Assembly: GCA_949287505.1 (NCBI GenBank)
Contig: CASEGX010000078.1
Coordinates: 1-34,321 of the forward strand
DNA length: 34,321 nt
Reading direction: 5' to 3'
From: an uncultured Spirochaetales bacterium
GTDB lineage: Bacteria; Spirochaetota; Spirochaetia; Sphaerochaetales; Sphaerochaetaceae
The notes below the pieces were generated by a model. The model did no database searches and was not told the DNA's origin. It saw only the letters and a program-made list of their open reading frames with translations. The translations under genes and the position numbers were made by a program. Below, piece after piece: positions 33,480-34,321 of this stretch. The stretch's first letter is position 1. Every line of letters begins with the position of its first letter.

Positions 33480-34094
33480 ATGAGTATACTTAAGTCGTTC
33501 ATCGTGTTTGAAGGCCTTGACGGAGCGGGAACAACAACCCAGATAAAGAACCTTGCAAGATATTATGAGTTCAACAAGAGAGAGTACTTTATAACCAATG
33601 AACCTACGGGCAATCCAATAGGAAGACTTGTGAGGGAAGTGCTGCAGAAAAAGGTGATCACCACACCTGAGGCCCTTGCGCTTTTATATGCTGCGGACAG
33701 AAGCGATCATCTTTATAACCCGTCATATGGCATTACAAGAATTCTGGATGAAGGCAAAATCGTGATGTCGGACCGCTACTTCTACTCATCCATAGCCTAT
33801 CAGAGTGTTGAGTGCTCAAAGAGCCTTGTAAGGACCATTAATGACTTTCCATCACCGGAGTTTCTCATATTCATTGATACCCCTGTAGAGGACTGCATGA
33901 AGAGAATCGAGAAGCGCGGAGAGGAAAAGGAGCTGTTTGACAGGGCGGAATTTCTTACAAAGGTAAGGGAAAACTATCTGGAAGAGCTGAAGCGTCTTCC
34001 AGATGGTGTGAATCTTCTTGTTGTGGATGGCAGGATGTCAATCGAGGATACGGAGGCGGAGATAAGAAGGTATCTCTCCTCTTTCAGCCTCTGA
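33480..34094 (+). CDS. tmk: Thymidylate kinase with altered P-loop
   Basis: A 204-residue dTMP kinase, which phosphorylates dTMP to dTDP. It shows [31 protein letters not shown], the [11 protein letters not shown] helix, [14 protein letters not shown] and [29 protein letters not shown]. All are typical except that the P-loop has threonine (T18) where the lysine of GxxGxGKT normally sits. ATG 33480 has GGAG seven bases upstream. The frame is open further upstream to 33192 inside tamB on the other strand, which has no support. The gene stands alone, divergent from tamB, and its last 11 bases overlap the convergent queA. Confidence 0.94.
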   Translation: MSILKSFIVFEGLDGAGTTTQIKNLARYYEFNKREYFITNEPTGNPIGRLVREVLQKKVITTPEALALLYAADRSDHLYNPSYGITRILDEGKIVMSDRYFYSSIAYQSVECSKSLVRTINDFPSPEFLIFIDTPVEDCMKRIEKRGEEKELFDRAEFLTKVRENYLEELKRLPDGVNLLVVDGRMSIEDTEAEIRRYLSSFSL

Positions 34095-34321
34095 TGAATG
34101 TCGCATCACCGTAGCTGAAGAAACGATAGCCTTTCTCGATCGCATGCTGGTAGGATGAGAATATGAGATCCTTGCCGGCAAGCGCAGAGACAAGCATTAA
34201 AAGCGTTGACTCCGGGGTGTGGAAATTTGTCAGAAGGTCATCGACGAAGCGGAATCTGTAGCCTGGATGTATGAAAATTGATGTATCTCCCTGCAAACGG
34301 ACAAGATTCCCGTTCTCATCC
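34084..34321 (-). CDS. queA: S-adenosylmethionine:tRNA ribosyltransferase-isomerase (C-terminal part, cut by window edge)
   Basis: The last 78 codons of QueA, which transfers the ribosyl group of AdoMet to preQ1 in tRNA to give epoxyqueuosine, the step after Tgt. The fragment contains [37 protein letters not shown] and ends with [18 protein letters not shown], which is the nearly invariant QueA C-terminus. The frame is open to the window edge ([12 protein letters not shown] upstream), so the start lies outside. It is convergent with tmk and shares 11 bases with its 3' end. Confidence 0.95.
   Translation of the reverse strand, partial: DENGNLVRLQGDTSIFIHPGYRFRFVDDLLTNFHTPESTLLMLVSALAGKDLIFSSYQHAIEKGYRFFSYGDATFIRG

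Overview
The window looks like a chromosomal core-gene segment of a spirochaete (class Spirochaetia, perhaps near Sphaerochaetaceae or Treponemataceae; the genus is an inference). Three things point there. A roughly 900-residue GreA carries a long N-terminal helical/TPR-like extension, as I recall for Borrelia and Treponema. The order tamB-bamA-mutS resembles the Treponema pallidum TP0325-TP0328 neighbourhood. There is also an outer-membrane assembly set (TamB, BamA, LptF/LptG, a predicted barrel protein and a lipoprotein) in a moderate-GC, densely packed genome. I see no mobile element, CRISPR array, prophage gene, tRNA or rRNA.

Layout, left to right. (1) Minus strand: recA (partial, 5' end present), dtd and rpe, probably one unit read from a promoter upstream of rpe, with a possible extra promoter and palindrome just before recA. 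(2) Plus strand: the long GreA with its own promoter and intrinsic terminator, then a two-gene redox unit (a double-rubredoxin protein and a ferredoxin-rubredoxin protein). (3) Minus strand: an outer-membrane coiled-coil/beta-barrel protein and a lipoprotein, with a strong promoter directly against the start codon. (4) Minus strand, 7918-21454: a very compact operon rimP-nusA-infB-rbfA-truB-ribF-rpsO-pnp-dut-lptF-lptG-tgt-prolyl-tRNA-editing gene, full of 4- to 11-base stop/start overlaps. It has a sigma70-type promoter and a leader hairpin before rimP. (5) Minus strand, 21547-33403: tamB-bamA-mutS-GH3 glycosidase, which runs directly into the promoter of the nusA operon. (6) Plus strand: tmk, divergent from tamB. 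(7) The 3' part of queA on the minus strand, overlapping the end of tmk tail-to-tail.

How the genes fit together. The nusA operon joins transcription elongation (NusA), initiation (IF2), ribosome maturation (RimP, RbfA, S15), rRNA/tRNA modification (TruB, Tgt, with QueA nearby), RNA decay (PNPase), flavin cofactor synthesis (RibF), dUTP removal (Dut) and lipopolysaccharide or glycolipid export (LptF/G). TamB and BamA build the outer membrane that LptF/G supply and into which the 473-residue barrel protein would be inserted. Dtd and the YbaK/ProX-like protein are both aminoacyl-tRNA proofreading factors.

No unmistakable novel system is present. The observations most worth a second look are the paired rubredoxin/ferredoxin proteins, the coiled-coil outer-membrane protein with its predicted leaderless transcript, a RibF whose kinase half lacks its signature motifs, a NusA with a C-terminal zinc ribbon, a thymidylate kinase lacking the P-loop lysine, and a palindrome in the recA leader. 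No intergenic stretch exceeds 300 bases; the longest is 1491-1647.
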